Shown here: positions 35,149 to 42,464 of the stretch, piece by piece
How positions within the stretch are numbered: the stretch's first letter is position 1
How the letters are laid out: every line of letters starts with the position of its first letter
Source: Bacteroidota bacterium
GTDB taxonomy: Bacteria > Bacteroidota > Bacteroidia > CAILMK01
NCBI GenBank assembly: GCA_013288555.1
Contig: JABDBQ010000019.1
Span: forward strand, 1 to 43,926
Length of the DNA stretch: 43,926 bases
Direction of reading: 5' to 3'
Position numbers and translations under genes: made by a program
Notes under the pieces: model-generated
Told to the model about the DNA's origin: nothing
What the model saw: the letters and a program-made list of their open reading frames with translations, nothing else
Database searches by the model: none

Positions 35149-35544
35149 TTATTCGCCAGGCTGCTGCATATCGCCACCGTTAGGGGCTCTGTTTGGCTTC
35201 ATTTGAGATTTAATGATTTTGTACTTCTGAAGCTGTTCGGGTGTCAGAATACCTGCTATTTGTTTTTCTGAATCCTGCATGATTGTTTTTCTTTGAGCTT
35301 TCATTGTTTCGGGATCAGCGCCGGCGTTTCTCAATTGCATCATTTGTGCCTGCCTGTTTGATAAAATCGGTTTGATTTTAGCTGCCTGGTCATCTGTGAG
35401 GCTGAGCTCAGCTTTCATTTTATCCAACTGGTTCTGTACCTTTTGTTCCGGTGTCATTCTACCTTGTGCGTATGCTCCTGATACACCGGATATGGTTAAT
35501 CCTGCACATATCGCTGCGATTTGAAAAATCCTGAATACTTTCAT
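35149..35544 (-). CDS. Spy/CpxP-like periplasmic LTxxQ-motif protein
   Basis: The 131 residues start with a signal peptide (to about residue 26, AYAQG), then a helical domain with two Spy-type repeats: LSLTDDQAAKIKPIL and ILTPEQLQKYKIIK, each carrying the LTxxQ motif. It is rich in Met, Lys and Gln. Spy and CpxP are ATP-independent chaperones or stress sensors of the periplasm, but Bacteroidota homologues of this size are mostly uncharacterised. It lies downstream of the Rieske gene on the same strand and may respond to envelope stress, given the ECF pair upstream (inferred). Confidence 0.85.
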   Translation of the reverse strand: MKVFRIFQIAAICAGLTISGVSGAYAQGRMTPEQKVQNQLDKMKAELSLTDDQAAKIKPILSNRQAQMMQLRNAGADPETMKAQRKTIMQDSEKQIAGILTPEQLQKYKIIKSQMKPNRAPNGGDMQQPGE

Positions 35545-35617
35545 TGTTATTTTATTTAATATTAATTCGTAGGGTATGACAAAAATTGTGCCGCCTGGTT
35601 TAATGGGGTTTTTAAGA

Positions 35618-35977
35618 TTAAAATTTCCACCAGCTTTTCACTTTTAATCCGATATATAAACCATCCTGACGGGTTTCCAAAGGATATGTTTTGGCATAAT
35701 ATCCTTCACCGGAAGTGTTTTTTCCGGTAGCAAGGCTGTACCTGTACCTGTGAAAAGGACAGATCACATTTCCCTCAAAATCACATTGACCCTCGCCGAG
35801 ATAGCCTCCTGCATGCATGCATTTGTTACGAAGCGCATAGTAATTGCCTTTGAATTTCCCAAGGCAGACCAATTGATCTTCAACCTCAACAACCTTGACA
35901 GTTTGTTCCTCCAAAACCAGGTCATGATCCAGTTCATACCGGGTTGCAATCCGCTGCCAGTTCATTTTTTCAGCCAT
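35618..35977 (-). CDS. Small Rieske [2Fe-2S] protein
   Basis: The 119-residue cytosolic-type Rieske domain shows C53-x-H55 (KCMHAGGYLGEG) and C73-x-x-H76 (VICPFHRYRYSLATG) as cluster ligands. Stand-alone proteins of this kind act as ferredoxin-like electron carriers or small subunits of oxygenases, but no oxygenase is adjacent. There is no signal peptide, so it works in the cytoplasm. The final YIGLKVKSWWKF is typical of ferredoxin-type Rieske proteins. It lies 35 bases after the anti-sigma gene and may be in that transcript. Confidence 0.9.
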   Translation of the reverse strand: MAEKMNWQRIATRYELDHDLVLEEQTVKVVEVEDQLVCLGKFKGNYYALRNKCMHAGGYLGEGQCDFEGNVICPFHRYRYSLATGKNTSGEGYYAKTYPLETRQDGLYIGLKVKSWWKF

Positions 35978-36012
35978 TTGCTAAAAATTGCTTAACGAAT
36001 ATAACATATTAA

Positions 36013-36915
36013 TTAAACCCCGCCTTTCACGTACATCCTCTCGATGGTAGGACTGGCTACTCCGCCTTTTTGTTCAAGGGTTATGGCAAAAGCCACTGCA
36101 CCCATAATTTTTTTATTCATCTGCTCGGGCCCGGTTGCTCTACGTTCTTTAAAAGGTGTGAGCAATCCGGCATCAACAGGTTTTCCATTTTTGTCTATCG
36201 CCCATAGCTGATATTGCATCCCTTCTGGTGGGGTGGGCAGGCGGTGTACATCCACATAAACATCATTGTTTTTAGTATCCCACATTACCATCACTTCACT
36301 CGCAGGTGACACTGGCATCCCTTTCATCATCACCATTTTATTATGTGGATCTGTATAGAGCTTCAGTTCTGATGAAGTCTGGTCAAATTTGGTTTGAAGA
36401 ACCGTATTGTTGCTTGCCATGGCGGCTTTATCCTGCTGCAAGGCTACCAGCTGACTTTGAATTTCATTGTTCTGATTATACTGGTAGTAATTTACAGACG
36501 CACTCACAATAAGTAGTATCACAGCTGCCGCCGCTGCAAACCAGGGCCTGCGGTTTATTTTTATCGTCTGTTTTTCTATTACCTCATCCAGATCAACAGT
36601 TTGACCGGATGTTATTTTTTCAGTGTTGAGTTGAATTACCTGTGGTTGTGGCATTGCTGCTTTTAAGGGCACTTTTTCATCAGCTCTAGAAAATTCATGT
36701 ATACTGTTTATAATCTTGTCATATAAACCTTCGCTGGGTTGGGGTGCATAAGATTCCGCATATTTAATAAGCCCTTCCTTTATGGCTTCCAGCTCATCTT
36801 TGATGCGCGGATGCTGCGCAACCATATCTTCCACCTTGCGCATCTCCTCAGGCGGAAGGGAATGTAAAGCGTATAACTCTAAAACCCCTGATGATATATA
36901 TTGATCTACGTTCAT
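36013..36915 (-). CDS. Anti-sigma factor, RskA type
   Basis: The 300 residues comprise an N-terminal sigma-binding region with SGVLELYALHSLPPEEMRKV (about 10-60), one membrane helix (WFAAAAAVILLIVSASVNYY, about 124-143) and a coiled coil. A C-terminal RskA/anti-sigma-K domain follows (YTDPHNKMVMMKG...EVMVMWDTKNNDVYVDVHRL...MQYQLWAIDKNGKPVDAG). It should hold the sigma factor inactive at the inner membrane until an outside signal releases it. The ATG overlaps the sigma factor's stop by four bases (ATGA), so translation is coupled. Confidence 0.93.
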   Translation of the reverse strand: MNVDQYISSGVLELYALHSLPPEEMRKVEDMVAQHPRIKDELEAIKEGLIKYAESYAPQPSEGLYDKIINSIHEFSRADEKVPLKAAMPQPQVIQLNTEKITSGQTVDLDEVIEKQTIKINRRPWFAAAAAVILLIVSASVNYYQYNQNNEIQSQLVALQQDKAAMASNNTVLQTKFDQTSSELKLYTDPHNKMVMMKGMPVSPASEVMVMWDTKNNDVYVDVHRLPTPPEGMQYQLWAIDKNGKPVDAGLLTPFKERRATGPEQMNKKIMGAVAFAITLEQKGGVASPTIERMYVKGGV

Positions 36916-37475
36916 TGTTCTGTACTCCTGAAATATTTTCTCAAATCACCTATGGCCGATCTCACCCTTGTTTTAACTGTACCCAGCGGCATTTTAAGTT
37001 TTTCAGCCGCCTCTGCCTGGGTATATCCATAAAAATAAATCAGGTCTATCAGTTCCTTTTGCTCCGGCCTAAGTTTACTTACAATTTCTTTTACGTCCAT
37101 AACATCAGGATTGAAACCCACATTGTGATCTTTGTTGATGCTATGTACGGAATTTTCTATCGTTTGGGTTTTAGAAGCCTTTTTATAATCACTGCTTCGT
37201 ACTTTATCTATGGCCAGGTTGCGCGCGATATTCAGCATCCAGGTATAAAGTTTGCCCTTGGTTTCATCATAAGATGAGGCATTTACCCAGATTTTTACGA
37301 AAGTTTCCTGGAGGATTTCTTCGGCAATTTCCTGGCTCTGAACAATACGGAAGGCCAGACCTAAAAGTGCTTTGCTATAATGGTCATAGAGATACCTGAC
37401 TGCTTTTTCGTTTTTATCACGAAGCATTTTTACAATTTCTTCCTCAGAAATAACGGTGTCGACCACTTCTTCCAA
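36912..37475 (-). CDS. ECF RNA polymerase sigma factor of an anti-sigma pair
   Basis: The 187 residues have region 2 (LYDHYSKALLGLAFRIVQSQ then EIAEEILQETFVKIW; YTWMLNIARNLAIDKVRS) and region 4 (LIDLIYFYGYTQAEAAEKLK then MPLGTVKTRVRSAIGDLRKY). Its coupling to an RskA-type membrane anti-sigma suggests envelope sensing. The frame as given opens with TTG at 37475. A GTG at 37464-37466 has an AGAGGA-like stretch at the right distance and may be the real start. The promoter region contains no clear TAnnTTTG. Confidence 0.94.
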   Translation of the reverse strand: MEEVVDTVISEEEIVKMLRDKNEKAVRYLYDHYSKALLGLAFRIVQSQEIAEEILQETFVKIWVNASSYDETKGKLYTWMLNIARNLAIDKVRSSDYKKASKTQTIENSVHSINKDHNVGFNPDVMDVKEIVSKLRPEQKELIDLIYFYGYTQAEAAEKLKMPLGTVKTRVRSAIGDLRKYFRSTEQ

Positions 37476-37734
37476 TCCTCTTTCTAGCTTTTATTTATGC
37501 AAATTAAGTAAATCGGCTCATAGCAACAAAATCACTGCGGCTTTTATTTGTTTAAAAGCCATGTTATGTTATTGTCAACGGATCTGATTTCCCATTTTTA
37601 ATACGTAATTCCTGAAAAACCCCCTTTCCATTGTTTTCCGATTGATAAATTCCAAAAAACGCCCTTTTTGACCATTCTGGATTGATACTGCCGTTTTTTT
37701 AATTTTTTAATTTTTTAGTCTTTTAATTTTCAAA

Positions 37735-37815
37735 TACTTACACGTAACTCGTTGACGATTATCAATAGATAACAATAAAAGATCAATCCAGAATACCCAA
37801 AAATGCAGTTTTCTT
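37735..37815 (-). repeat. Partial third copy of the long repeat
   Basis: TACTTACACGTAACTCGTTG then ACGATTATCA...CCCAAAAATGCAG matches the middle of copies 1 and 2 (ATTACACGTAACTCGTTGAC then AAGTATCAGGGATTATCA) and is more decayed. It lies in the same orientation as copy 2. Confidence 0.6.
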
Positions 37816-37905
37816 CGTTAATGTTCTTGTCATCTCGATCCCGAGCACTCGGGAAGAGATCTGATAGTGGCATATCGAGTACTATCTCAGCCAGATGTTT
37901 CTTCA

Positions 37906-38297
37906 GATCAAAACCGGAATCAAAAACCCCGATTCCAGCATTTTGGCCTCCCGAATAAGTCGGGACACGTATTTCCCTGTTATAACAGGGAAATTCATTT
38001 TTTTCATTTTATATCTTATTGATTTTAAATTTATTACACGTAACTCGTTGACAAGTATCAGGGATTATCAGGAAAAGAACAGGCCAAAATGCCCAAAAAC
38101 GATTGTTTATCTTTTTCATTTTCATTTTTTTTATTGATCATTGATCATTCCCGAATAAGCCCCCGAAAGAAGTCGGGACAGGCGGGACACGTGATCATTT
38201 CTTTTTCCTTACGCCTTACCCCTTATGCCTGCTTTTATGTACATATATAGTGACCCGCCCAAGTGGGTGGGTACTTTGAAAAAATATTTTTTAACTT
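37906..38297 (-). repeat. Long dispersed repeat, copy 2 (inverted partner of 30256-30599)
   Basis: The reverse complement runs in step with copy 1 for about 340 aligned bases, including the 24-bp palindrome (37971-37994), the ACGTAACTCGTTGAC block and the outer TTAAAAAATATTTTTTCAAA segment. It has an additional stretch of about 50 bases (TTCTTTTTCCTTACGCCTTA then CCCCTTATGCCTGC) near the outer end. Confidence 0.85.
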
Positions 38298-38369
38298 GTA
38301 TTTATTCAATAAGTTACAGACGAAAATATTTTTCAAAATGTTTTATTTTTTTAGAATACACGAGAAAAT

Positions 38370-38433
38370 GGCTCCATAGGAGCCCACTGTTTGTAGAAAT
38401 GCAATAACAAACGTATTTTAGCTCCAGGGGAGC
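38370..38433. repeat. Two GCTCC-type hairpin repeat units
   Basis: GGCTCCATAGGAGCC (38370-38384) and GCTCCAGGGGAGC (38421-38433) are small perfect hairpins, each followed by a related tail (CACTGTTTGTAGAAA; GACCTGTTAAATTAG). They resemble REP-like units scattered in many Bacteroidota genomes. Confidence 0.6.
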
Positions 38434-38543
38434 GACCTGTTAAATTAGCCACGCACACGGCCGGAGTTGTCTCACAGTACCTTGCGAGAACGGGGAATTT
38501 ATTGCTATTGACTGTTTTACTTTTACTGATGACTATTGGGTGA

Positions 38544-38578
38544 CTTACTGATAACTGCTCACTGTTAACTGTTAACTG
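38544..38578. repeat. Heptad tandem repeat (NNNACTG) x5 at the end of the glycosyltransferase gene
   Basis: CTTACTG ATAACTG CTCACTG TTAACTG TTAACTG are consecutive 7-base units. The stop codon of the minus-strand glycosyltransferase gene (38565-38567) and its last codons (SVNS) are made from this repeat. Confidence 0.7.
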
Positions 38579-39368
38579 ATTTCCCCCTATTCTTCCACCT
38601 GAAAAGCATACTTCCCAATGCCGTTTCGCTGAAATAGTGTAACATAGGTACCCTAATTCCAAGCCAGAATTTATTTTTCAAACTATAGCCATGATAGCGG
38701 GCATATACCAGCATGGCCTCTTTCATGCTTTTTTTAATCTGGACATTGCTTTCTCCGCCCGGAGTAAAATAGACCAATGGTGCATCAACGAAATAAAAGG
38801 GTTCATCGGCTATGCGGTTCAGGAAATCATAATCCGCACATATTTTCAGGTTAATATCGAACATGCCATGCATCTCATAGAGTTCCTTGCCCACAAACAT
38901 CGTGGGGTGGCCAATAGTCCTGAACCCTTTATACAGTTTGCTCTTTTCGAATTTGTCGCCCGTAACCACCCATGTACCACCTTTGTATTGAATGTATTTG
39001 CCATGCAGCCATGTTATTTCGGGATGGGCTCCAAAAATATCAGATACTTGTTGCAAGGTATGCTCGTTGTAATAATAATCCCCCGAATTCTGGATGTGAA
39101 TGATCTCTCCTTTAGCACGTTTTATCCCTTTGTTCCATGCATCGCTTATTCCCTTATCAGGTTCTGAAATCCAGGCCCGGTAGGGAGGATGTGTCGTCGC
39201 AGATAGATAGTCTTTGATATCGGGTTTGGTAGAGCCATCAATAATGATATGCTCGAATGGTTTCAAGGCCTGCGCATCAATATGCCGGAGGGTGACTTTA
39301 AGATCCTCCAGGTTATTGAAGCAGATGGTAACAATGCTGATGCGGTTCATGAATATTGCAAATTTCAT
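38565..39368 (-). CDS. Family 2 glycosyltransferase
   Basis: This 267-residue GT-A enzyme has the nucleotide-sugar-binding start ISIVTICFNNLEDLKVTLRH, then HIIIDGSTKPDI, EPDKGISDAWNKGIKRAKGE and the DxD-like site in IHIQNSGDYYY. The acceptor region contains HPTMFVGKELYEMHGMFDIN and CADYDFLNRI. It belongs to the group of small GT2 enzymes such as those for colanic-acid or O-antigen synthesis. The donor sugar is unknown and no polysaccharide operon is adjacent. Start 39368 (MKFAIFMNRIS) or the inner ATG at 39350 (MNRISIVTI) are both possible. The last residues come from heptad repeats. Confidence 0.92.
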   Translation of the reverse strand: MKFAIFMNRISIVTICFNNLEDLKVTLRHIDAQALKPFEHIIIDGSTKPDIKDYLSATTHPPYRAWISEPDKGISDAWNKGIKRAKGEIIHIQNSGDYYYNEHTLQQVSDIFGAHPEITWLHGKYIQYKGGTWVVTGDKFEKSKLYKGFRTIGHPTMFVGKELYEMHGMFDINLKICADYDFLNRIADEPFYFVDAPLVYFTPGGESNVQIKKSMKEAMLVYARYHGYSLKNKFWLGIRVPMLHYFSETALGSMLFRWKNRGKSVNS

Positions 39369-39494
39369 TGTTTTTCACGGATTAATCTTGATTCGGAATC
39401 AAAATTCCAGCGCAATACAATGCAAGGTCGATTGCTTTCTAATTCCGGGTAGCCTTTAAATCCAACATGTAACACTACATTCAATTTGAAAATT

Positions 39495-39853
39495 CTGTCA
39501 CCCCTTCGGGGTTTTTGAAACCACTATTCCCTTATTCTATAATCATATCACCCCTTCGGGGTTATTTGCGATCAACCCCGAAGGGCAATGTTATTAAGTT
39601 AAGCCTTTAAATTATTGTCAATTAACGATTTGAATTATAATCCCGTAGGGATGGAATATTGGTAGAAAATTGGCTTGTTGAGTTTTAAAATGCCGTAGGT
39701 ATGAAATATCTCCATTTTGACAAGAGAAATATGTCATCCCTATGGGATTCTGGAGATAATCTCTTGCGTTTTTGCTACCAATATGCCATCCCTCCGGGAT
39801 TCAAGACGTCGTTATATCCCCTTAACTTAATGGCATTGCCCGAAGGGTGACAG
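39495..39853. repeat. Nested array of REP-like inverted repeats
   Basis: Three nested pairs are visible. Outer: GGGCAATGTTATTAAGTTAAG (39583-39603) against 39821-39841. Middle: AATCCCGTAGGGATGGAATA then TTGGTAG (39639-39665) against 39775-39801, 25 of 27 matching. Inner: ATGCCGTAGGTATGAAATAT (39690-39709) against about 39727-39750. Two further CACCCCTTCGGGG hairpins lie at about 39499-39560. Each unit is also a small hairpin by itself (CCCGTAGGG type). Confidence 0.8.
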
Positions 39854-40052
39854 TTTTATGCACTCTTTACCATTTTCAACCCCAAATTTTAAGACTTGTC
39901 CCGCCTGTCCCGACTTCTTCGGGGGACCTCTTCGGGGATTTATTCGGGATTTCAAATTTCAAGTCTCCACAATTTACCTAAATTCGCTGTTTTGAAAGGA
40001 AATCGGGTAAAATACAGGTCCTTGATTAAAATATCAGAATCAGAAACTTTGC

Positions 40053-40083
40053 GTTCTTTGCGAAAATCTTTGCGTTCTTTGCG
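40053..40083 (+). repeat. Two CTTTGCGTTCTTTGCG units
   Basis: Two direct copies of TTTGCGTTCTTTGCG separated by a few bases. It is the same sequence as the stem arms of the element at 9043-9139. Confidence 0.7.
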
Positions 40084-40163
40084 TGAAAATTTACCGCCCC
40101 ATACCATCTCTAATGTACTTTATGCTCAAAATTAATTAGACACAAATCAATAAATTATATTGT

Positions 40164-41831
40164 ATGACTGACATTGAAATTGCACGCACCGCCAAAATCC
40201 AACCTATTGGTAAAATTGCTGAAAAACTGGGCCTGCCACCTGATGATCTTAATTTTTATGGGAAGTATAAAGCCAAAATTCCGCTGAAATACATCAACGA
40301 GGGAAAGATACCCAATAGTAACCTGATCCTGGTTTCTGCCATATCTCCTACACCTGCCGGCGAAGGTAAAACCACTACTTCAGTTGGTTTGACAGAAGGC
40401 TTGAACCTGATCGGCAAAAAGGCCATGGTTGTTCTTCGCGAACCTTCCCTGGGTCCCGTTTTCGGTATGAAAGGGGGCGCAGCTGGTGGTGGATATAGCC
40501 AGGTGATCCCTATGGAAGACATCAACCTGCATTTTACAGGCGATTTTTCTGCTGTCGAAAAGGCACACAACCTTCTGGCAGCTTTGATTGACAATAACAT
40601 ACAAAATAAAAAATACAGCCTGAACCTGGATCCTCGTACTATTACTTTCAAAAGGGTAATGGATATGAACGACAGGGCTTTACGTGATAACGTCATCGGC
40701 CTTGGCGGAACAGGAAATGGTGTTCCCCGTGAGAGCGGATTTGACATCACAGCTGCCTCAGAAATTATGGCCATCCTGTGCCTGAGCAAAAACCTGATGC
40801 ACCTGAAAGAAAAGATCGGCAATATTTTCGTAGGCTTTACCTATGATAAAACTCCGGTGTACGCCCGCGACCTGAAAGCCGAAGGCGCTATGGCTATCCT
40901 ATTGAAAGATGCCATTATGCCAAACCTGGTGCAAACCATGGAAGGCAATCCCGCCATCATACATGGCGGACCATTTGCAAATATTGCACAGGGAACCAAT
41001 ACCATGATTGCCACCAAAATGGGCTTGTCACTTTCTGACTGGGTCGTTACCGAAGCTGGTTTTGGTTTTGACCTGGGTGGTGAAAAATTCCTGGATATCA
41101 AATGTAAATATGCGGATTTGGCGCCAAGCGCTGTAGTCCTCGTGGCTACCATTCGTGCATTGAAATATCATGGTGGTATCGCAGTAGCCGACCTTAAAAC
41201 ACCACAACCTTCTGCAGTAGAAAAAGGCCTTGAAAACCTTGAAAAACATGTTGAAAATGCAAGGCAATTTGGTTTGACTCCAATTATCGCACTCAACCAT
41301 TTTATATGGGATAGCGAAGAAGAGATCAATGTGGTAAGACAAAAATGTGTTGAACTGGGTGTACGTTTTGCAGTGTGCGACCATTGGGCAGATGGTGGCA
41401 AAGGAGCCATTGACCTGGCAAACCTGGTTGTGGATGCCGTAGAAAACAGCCCATCAGCATTTCAACCAATATACGATTGGGACTGGCCGGTTCCCATTAA
41501 AATTGAGACAATTGCAAGAAAAATATATGGCGCCAGCGGCGTAGAGTTTGGCCCTAAAGCAAATGCAGATCTAAAGAAGATCGAAAAGCTTGGGTTGACT
41601 GGTCTGCCGATCTGTATCGCTAAAACACAATACTCATTTACGGATGATCCGACCATTGTAGGCCGTGCCGAAGAATTCTATTTAACCATAAGGGAAATAG
41701 AAATTGCTGCAGGTGCCGGCTTCCTGGTTCCGATTGCCGGGGATATGATGCGCATGCCGGGTCTCCCTGCTGTCCCTGCCGCCGAGGGTATGGATATCGA
41801 CGAGAACGGTGTGATTGTGGGATTGTCATAA
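40164..41831 (+). CDS. fhs: Formate-tetrahydrofolate ligase
   Basis: This 555-residue monofunctional enzyme joins formate to tetrahydrofolate with ATP, giving 10-formyl-THF for purine and formyl-methionyl-tRNA synthesis or for one-carbon pathways. The P-loop TPAGEGKT (63-70) follows SAISP. Family blocks REPSLGPVFGMKGGAAGGGY, NLHFTGDFSAVEKAHNLLAA and LTGLPICIAKTQYSFTDDPT are intact. It lies alone on the strand, between repeat DNA and a hairpin. Confidence 0.97.
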   Translation: MTDIEIARTAKIQPIGKIAEKLGLPPDDLNFYGKYKAKIPLKYINEGKIPNSNLILVSAISPTPAGEGKTTTSVGLTEGLNLIGKKAMVVLREPSLGPVFGMKGGAAGGGYSQVIPMEDINLHFTGDFSAVEKAHNLLAALIDNNIQNKKYSLNLDPRTITFKRVMDMNDRALRDNVIGLGGTGNGVPRESGFDITAASEIMAILCLSKNLMHLKEKIGNIFVGFTYDKTPVYARDLKAEGAMAILLKDAIMPNLVQTMEGNPAIIHGGPFANIAQGTNTMIATKMGLSLSDWVVTEAGFGFDLGGEKFLDIKCKYADLAPSAVVLVATIRALKYHGGIAVADLKTPQPSAVEKGLENLEKHVENARQFGLTPIIALNHFIWDSEEEINVVRQKCVELGVRFAVCDHWADGGKGAIDLANLVVDAVENSPSAFQPIYDWDWPVPIKIETIARKIYGASGVEFGPKANADLKKIEKLGLTGLPICIAKTQYSFTDDPTIVGRAEEFYLTIREIEIAAGAGFLVPIAGDMMRMPGLPAVPAAEGMDIDENGVIVGLS

Positions 41832-41836
41832 AGAAA

Positions 41837-41868
41837 GTTGGTGAATTGGTGAGTTAGTGATTTAGTGG
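41837..41868 (+). repeat. 8-bp tandem repeat x4 just after the fhs stop
   Basis: GTTGGTGA ATTGGTGA GTTAGTGA TTTAGTGG, starting six bases after the stop codon of the ligase gene. Confidence 0.75.
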
Positions 41869-41873
41869 GGTTG

Positions 41874-41906
41874 AGCTTTGACAACTTTCAAAAAGTTGTC
41901 AAAGCT
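41874..41906 (+). terminator. Hairpin with 15-bp perfect arms after fhs
   Basis: AGCTTTGACAACTTT and its exact reverse complement surround a three-base loop (CAA). There is no T-run, but the position (43 bases after the stop) fits a terminator of the ligase transcript. The build is very like the hairpin at 21063. Confidence 0.6.
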
Positions 41907-41939
41907 GAAAATTAAAGTTAAATCAGTAGCTTCGTTTTT

Positions 41940-42428
41940 ATGAAATATGTTGCTTTATTAATTATCATGTTTATCGGGTTTGCCTGCAGCAAAAGCAGTG
42001 TAAGCCCTTCATCTACAAATCAGACTGCAACACCAGGTACCTATGGCAATTATTTCTTTTATGATTCATTGGTATCGAATGGAAAGGGTATTGCTTTTCT
42101 TTCAACCGTAGATAGCGGCATTGCTTATCCGGATTTTGATTCATGCACCGTATGGGCTTCAGGAAAAGCAGACTCATTGAACTATTCCATAAAAACGACT
42201 TACATAACTACGCCATCTTACAAGATTGTTTGCCAGATGACATTGAATAATAAGATTTACAAATTCAATGCATTGTCTGCATTCAGCATAGGGGGTGCCC
42301 AATACGAGGATACTATCAAAGCTGTATATGTGAGCGGATTAAACCCTAATGGAAATCTTTCTCCTGTATCTTTCGGAACATATACCCTTTACCAGGCTTT
42401 TAATATCCCGGTGCGGTTTGTGCCTTAA
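41940..42428 (+). CDS. Predicted lipoprotein of unknown function
   Basis: The 162 residues have a lipobox GFACS (Cys16) after MKYVALLIIMFI. The Ser/Thr-rich linker (SSVSPSSTNQTATPG) is typical of a tethered lipoprotein. The mature domain is beta-rich with repeated Tyr/Thr strands (YSIKTTYITTPSYKIVCQMT; SFGTYTLYQAFNIPVRFVP). No family is recognised. An inverted repeat overlaps its stop codon. Confidence 0.75.
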   Translation: MKYVALLIIMFIGFACSKSSVSPSSTNQTATPGTYGNYFFYDSLVSNGKGIAFLSTVDSGIAYPDFDSCTVWASGKADSLNYSIKTTYITTPSYKIVCQMTLNNKIYKFNALSAFSIGGAQYEDTIKAVYVSGLNPNGNLSPVSFGTYTLYQAFNIPVRFVP

Positions 42429-42445
42429 TTTTTTTGAAAATTAAG
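42424..42445. terminator. AT-rich hairpin between convergent genes
   Basis: CTTAATTTT pairs with AAAATTAAG around a four-base loop, overlapping the lipoprotein stop codon. The facing gene ends 20 bases away. With its A/T tracts it may terminate weakly in both directions. Confidence 0.45.
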
Positions 42446-42464
42446 AGTGCAGGATACGGATCGC

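Larger units (their letters stand above)
37476..38564. other. Repeat-filled intergenic region (1.1 kb)
   Basis: No gene is supported. From left to right there is an inverted repeat ATTCTGGATTGAT (37675-37687 with partner 37781-37793), the third copy of the ACGTAACTCGTTGAC element (about 37735-37815), and TCCCGA/TCGGGA palindromes (37848-37863). The long repeat copy 2 (37906-38297) follows, then the GCTCC hairpins (38370-38433) and heptad repeats running into the glycosyltransferase gene. Confidence 0.65.
39369..40163. other. Repeat-dense intergenic region upstream of formate-THF ligase
   Basis: No gene is supported. It contains the nested REP-like block (39495-39853), a cluster of CCCGA/TCGGG palindromes (about 39897-39950) and two CTTTGCG units (40053-40083). 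The last 80 bases are the upstream region of the next gene. Confidence 0.65.

Noticed and set aside
37895-38407. Two plus-strand ORFs (80 and 60 residues)
   Set aside because: Both are read through the long repeat copy 2 and have no counterpart frame conserved in copy 1.
39495-39853. CRISPR array
   Set aside because: Units alternate in orientation, differ in spacing and are palindromic in nested pairs. There are no constant direct repeats with unique spacers and no cas genes.
39896-40135. 79-residue plus-strand ORF before fhs
   Set aside because: It consists of translated palindromes and CTTTGCG repeats (LRSLRKSLRSLRE), so it is a repeat artefact.
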